Source: Avena insularis (lineage: Eukaryota > Streptophyta > Magnoliopsida > Poales > Poaceae). From it: a stretch of DNA of 64,000 bases. Each line of letters starts with the position of its first letter. The stretch's first letter is position 1. Where the stretch lies: contig CM042689.1 of NCBI GenBank assembly GCA_023614405.1, positions 326,158,305 to 326,222,304 of the forward strand. Reading direction: 5' to 3'. The notes beneath the pieces were generated by a model. That model did no database searches. It was not told the origin of the DNA and saw nothing but the letters and a program-made list of their open reading frames with translations. Positions 59,920-64,000 of the stretch are shown piece by piece. A program made the position numbers and the translations under genes.

Positions 59920-62900
59920 TGTTAACACCCATTTTTCAATCCTAGATGCCTGTTATGCCATACATCGCAATCCAGGATTACCATTTTTAAGACATAACAG
60001 AATTGGATACCATAGTACATCATCCATTACAAACGATACATAAGTTCTTACACAAATAGGGATCTCATGATCCAGTTCTTAATACAACATCAAGCGTGGA
60101 ATACGTAATAATAGCAGTAGCGTGGCGAAGCTCCATCTTGAGGTCACAGCAATGCTGACGATGGGAGATGATCCTAGTTGTCGTAACCTTCACAGGGTCC
60201 ATCTTGAGGTACTCCTCTTCATAGTCAGCCATGGGAATAGCCAGGACAAAGCCATGAGTACTCTTTAAGTACTGCAAACTAATACTAACGGTAAAGGTTT
60301 TTTGGATAATAGGACACTAGGCTCTAGGGTTGTTTTGCAAAAGATTTATCTCTACTAGGTTCCAAAGCTAGTCACAATTTTATAATTCCTAAGTGGGAAC
60401 TTGTATTTCATATCACAACTCTGTTGTGGTCAAGTCAATGTCTCAATTCATTTCACATGTCATTTTGAAAAGTCTGACGGGGGAACAGTATGGCCACTTC
60501 AACTGTCCATGACCGCGGATGCGGCTATTCGAATAGTTTGATACTCTGCAGAGATTGTACACTTTCACCACAACATTCGATACATTCGTCAGGAACAAAT
60601 CCTGAATTCACCATACTCAGTATGCGGATAATCAATCCTAACCTTTCAATTACACGCCCTAGTATAAGCACCTCTCCTGAGTTTGGCCTCCCAACCATGA
60701 CCAACTATCATCTTGGAGTCTTGCACAGGTGGACAATCTTCACAAGGTAGCCTCATCTCAGACCTTGGCCGTGAGGGAACTAATACTAAGGAATATAAGT
60801 TTCCAGTCAAGCCCTACCCAATATTCGGGTATTGTGGCTGTACGATAAAATTGGAATGGTATCGCATCCAGACAACCATCAGTTTTAAAAAGGGCTAAGG
60901 CTCATGCCTAAACATTTTTATCACCAAAATCCTCAAGTGTTTGGAAACACATGTCCAAAACATTTCAATAGAATGATCCATCATTTCAAGGTTTTCATAA
61001 CCATTTTTCCACCAAGTATTCCCATGTAAAAGTTGATCAAGTTTTATGCTTAGCACTAGCATCTACAAGTGGGGGTAGTACTAATGAGGGGTGGTAACTA
61101 GTGGAGTTTCAACTAATTACAACCTTATGTCTCAGGCTGATGTCAAGGTTTCTAACTTAGGCCGAATTTTATGCTCTTTATGCAACCTTGACATCTTTCC
61201 AATCTCTACCAGTCACTTAAGTAAACTCTAAGTAAGCTTTGATAAAGAAATAAAGTAATAAGCTTGCACATAAAACTAGGATTGGTTTATCAAGTGGGTA
61301 TGATCACATATGCTTAAGGCATATAGTAGTCATAGAACAAGTATGGGTTTGTTGCATCAGTAGGGTATCTTGCAAGGTTAGCTTGCATAGGTATAATGTC
61401 GACTTGCATCAATATCAGTATAAGCTTGCTAAATTGCAAGTGTTAGCTTGCAAGGTTCTTTGCTTGCATATTCAACTAGTAGTATTAGGCTTGCCTTGTG
61501 CAGAAGCGATGGTTGAAGTTCTCCTCGGCTTCTTCTTCGTAGTATCCTCCTTCCTCCTCGTATCCTTGGTCGGTACTAGCGTCTATGAATAAATACGAGG
61601 TACACAATCACCAAACAATACTTAACTACTTGCAATCATCACACACAAGGGTCCTATGGATGATCTAGCATCATCCCTAACATTACAAGGTTAAGGCTTG
61701 ATTTAATTCCTTTTATTTTTAGAAAAGTAATTTCTACTCATTGAAAACTACTTAAGATTTAATATTCTCCAAACCAAATATGGTATCATGTTGACACATG
61801 TCATCACCACATATTGTAGTCCATGGGAATGTGATTTAAAGTGGTGTCACAATTTAATAAGGTTTTACCCTTTTATTTCAATTAATTAAAGTGGCTAGAA
61901 ATGCTTATGTAGCATTATTTTATTACTTGAACATTATTTATGCAAGTAAACCTATATATTTTATATATTCTGAAAGGTATGGTTAAATGTGATTTTTGAG
62001 AGTTGGAATCAACTCAAAAGCTATCATGGTTTAAATTTGAAAAATGTTTGAATGCAGAAAAGCTTCTGCCTTGTTATTTTTATCATGGGTGATCTATAGA
62101 TCCAAATGACTTGAATCCAACGGGCTTGGATTCAGCATTCCTGAACCTTTCCAACAAAATTGGTTTCATTCAATTTGGTGCAATGAATCGATCTGGGTTG
62201 ATTTTTGAAGTTGGGTACAGAAGTGTGTTTGAATTGAAATAGAAAAAGGTTTAATTTGAATAACTGGGCTGCACGGGAAAAGTTACTGGGCCGGCCTTCT
62301 AAGCGCAGTGCTCCTTGGCTGCTTAAGTGGGTGTCCCCACTCGTCGGTGACAGGGCTGGGCGAAGCGGTATGGGGCGGCGTGGATCGTTCGATCTAGTTC
62401 TAATCCAGCAGTTGGGAGTCATCGTCGGCCGAGACAACGCCGAGAACGAAACCTAGCGGCCAGTGAGGGGTGCTGGGGCTCACCGAGTTGGCGAGGGTCG
62501 GCGAGGCGAGCGAAGCGAAGTTGACGACAGCGAATCTCCTCGTGCGGTGGCTTCTCCTGGGCGGCTCAATCGCTGGCTCCTTCTTCTCCAGGCGGCGGGC
62601 TCGGTGAAATTCGCGAGGTGGTGCTCGCCTTGCTCTAAACGGTGTGTACGATCAGTGAGGAGAGGGAGTGAGATGGTGTGAAGAAATCAGTGGGGTGGCC
62701 TCTATTTATAGTCGAGGGGACCGTCAGGCGCAGTGAGCTCGTCGAAGCGAGGTTACAGGCAGCTAATGGCATGGGCAAGGGTAGGGGACGGTGCGGTGTC
62801 TCCTGGCGATGCTCAACGACATGGTCTCGAGGCATGGGGCGGTGTGGTTTGGTCTGGAACGGGCGGTGCTCTGCGCGGCAAAGGCGGCGTCTTCGATGAC

Positions 62901-63972
62901 GGGCGGTGGCTGTGTGGCACGGGGCGGCAAACGGGGATGTCTGGCGGTCTCCTGGGTCGGTGGGGATTGTGTATGCACGTGGCGAGGGCGGCACGCGGTC
63001 TGTGGGAGCTGGTCGAGGGTGGTGCTCTGGCGCATGCTCGACATGGTCTCTGGCAGTCTGGGCGCGGCTTGTGCGTGTGGTCCAGGGCTTGGCAACGCTC
63101 GCGGATGGGACAGGTAGTGGCGGTGGATGGTGGGCTGCCTCCCAGACAAGGTTGGCACGGCTAGTTCTTCCTCTAGCCTGCTGTCCACAATGGGGTGACA
63201 AGGGGGTGCTCGGCTATTCACCATTGATGGCAATGGCAAGCTCACAGGGGTGATAGTCCTTAGTTAAACTTCCTAGATGATCTACTGAGCTATGTGTGAG
63301 CTAACTAGGGAACAAGTTAGGCCAATTTTACTGCGCACTATAGTGTTTGATGTTTGTTTGATTTGTGTCTGCAACCTGTTTGATGAAATGGCCGCATGAA
63401 CTCAAGTTTTGAATTTTGAAAAGATTTTTGGTGGGTTTGCTAGATTGGTGCTGATGAGTCTGCAGATGATTGGGTTTTGAAAGTTGAGCTTGTTTGAGTG
63501 GTTTTTGAAAAAATGGGATCTTCCCATATGATAATGATTCAATTTTGAATTGTCATTTAAACTATCCATTTGAAAGTTTCTGGATGATCACAAAGTGGGC
63601 CTTGATACCTTGTTATGAGTACATTCAAGGGGTGCAAAGATCCAGAAAAGTTTCTGTTAGGTTCTGAAAGTTTGAGACAGCCAAAGTAGGCATGGGAGTT
63701 AAATTGGCCAAAATGACCATTCATTTCATATATGTGTTTTGATTTACTTGTCTTCAGGAAAAGTGTGGGAAATGTTTTAGATGATGTTTATTTCACCTAA
63801 GAAACATTTTACAAGCAATGAAACAAACAAACAAGGTGGTTTGTAAAAGAGTTAAAAATCCATGCATACACATATGCATGCATTCATGATTTTATTTAGG
63901 AAAGTTTTTGTTAACCCTAATTTTGATGATTAGAAGTTGATGATCCAAGTTTAGTATTTTTGGGATGTTACA
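59920..63972 (-). repeat. Gypsy array LTR 3 (outer 5' LTR)
   Basis: TGTTAACACCC...GGGATGTTACA, followed by GTATG. TATA box at 62702-62711. The (CAAA)n run near 63823 is one unit shorter than in LTR 1 and 2. Confidence 0.92.
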
Positions 63973-64000
63973 GTATGCCATGACTTGTAAGTTTTATTGT
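63973..64000 (+). mobile_element. Resumption of outer Gypsy internal domain
   Basis: GTATG duplicates 40194-40198, so this is the continuation of the interrupted element begun at 36461. Only 28 bases are visible. Confidence 0.75.

Larger units (their letters stand above)
40199..63972 (-). mobile_element. Tekay-like chromovirus tandem array: three LTRs, two internal domains (23.8 kb)
   Basis: LTRs at 40199-44280, 50082-54164 and 59920-63972 (4.05-4.08 kb) alternate with internal domains 44281-50081 and 54165-59919. The whole array is flanked by a perfect GTATG duplication (40194-40198 and 63973-63977), and none flanks the central LTR. Each internal domain has primer site, pre-gag ORF, gag, protease, RT, RNase H, integrase with C-terminal chromodomain-like segment, and polypurine tract in order on the minus strand. 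Unequal recombination between LTRs of one insertion is the simplest origin. Confidence 0.93.

Noticed and set aside
1..64000. CRISPR array, bacterial operon or prophage-like system
   Set aside because: No regular spacer-repeat array and no bacterial gene organisation. Introns, MITEs and LTR elements show a plant nuclear genome.

Overview
The window looks like a chromosome-arm segment of a large grass genome, most likely Triticeae (wheat, goatgrass, barley or rye). This rests on several features: CTCCCTCC-type Stowaway MITEs, a GC-rich intronless plant gene, and a dense nest of long LTR retrotransposons with Angela/BARE-like, Athila-like and Tekay-chromovirus-like signatures. Species and family names are inferred from recognised motifs; no database search was possible.

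Left part (1-9.8 kb) is gene-associated. A partial tandem duplication (about 1-819 and 1205-2057) carries the last two exons of a small CxxC zinc-finger (DnaJ-type) protein. The two copies differ by Stowaway MITE insertions, so filled and empty sites can be read off directly. A putative minus-strand Helitron (2359-5779) follows, with a PIF/Harbinger-type element (3356-4427, TAA target duplication) nested in it. At 6616-8722 (minus) lies the only long host gene: a DUF2828-type protein with a von Willebrand A-like domain. Its 3' 571 codons are intact, but its 5' end has at least three frame changes and one nonsense codon.

Middle part (9.8-36.5 kb) is nested transposons. A degenerate LINE endonuclease reading frame (from 9787) is interrupted by a solo Angela/BARE-like LTR (9861-11780), a MITE (12093-12185) and a minus-strand Copia array of three LTRs and two internal domains (12298-27083). 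Then come an unassigned stretch, a truncated Gypsy LTR, an antisense Athila-type LTR fragment, a scrap of Copia gag, and the 3' half of an Athila-type element with an ORF-1 pseudogene, polypurine tract and LTR start.

Right part (36.5-64 kb): a plus-strand Gypsy element (LTR 36461-39499, tRNA-Met primer site, leader ORF 39658-40092) is inserted in the Athila LTR. It is itself interrupted by a 23.8-kb minus-strand Tekay-like chromovirus array, also three LTRs and two internal domains (40199-63972), flanked by a perfect GTATG duplication. Both internal copies carry the same inactivating lesions and the same extra ORF upstream of gag. The nesting order is Athila, then the outer Gypsy element, then the tandem array.

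The main points of interest are: two independent three-LTR tandem arrays in one window, each with a single outer target-site duplication; lesions shared between tandem copies; ORFs ahead of gag in two different Gypsy elements; and a recurrent CTG/CAG-centred discordance between copies that looks more like a sequencing artefact than evolution.
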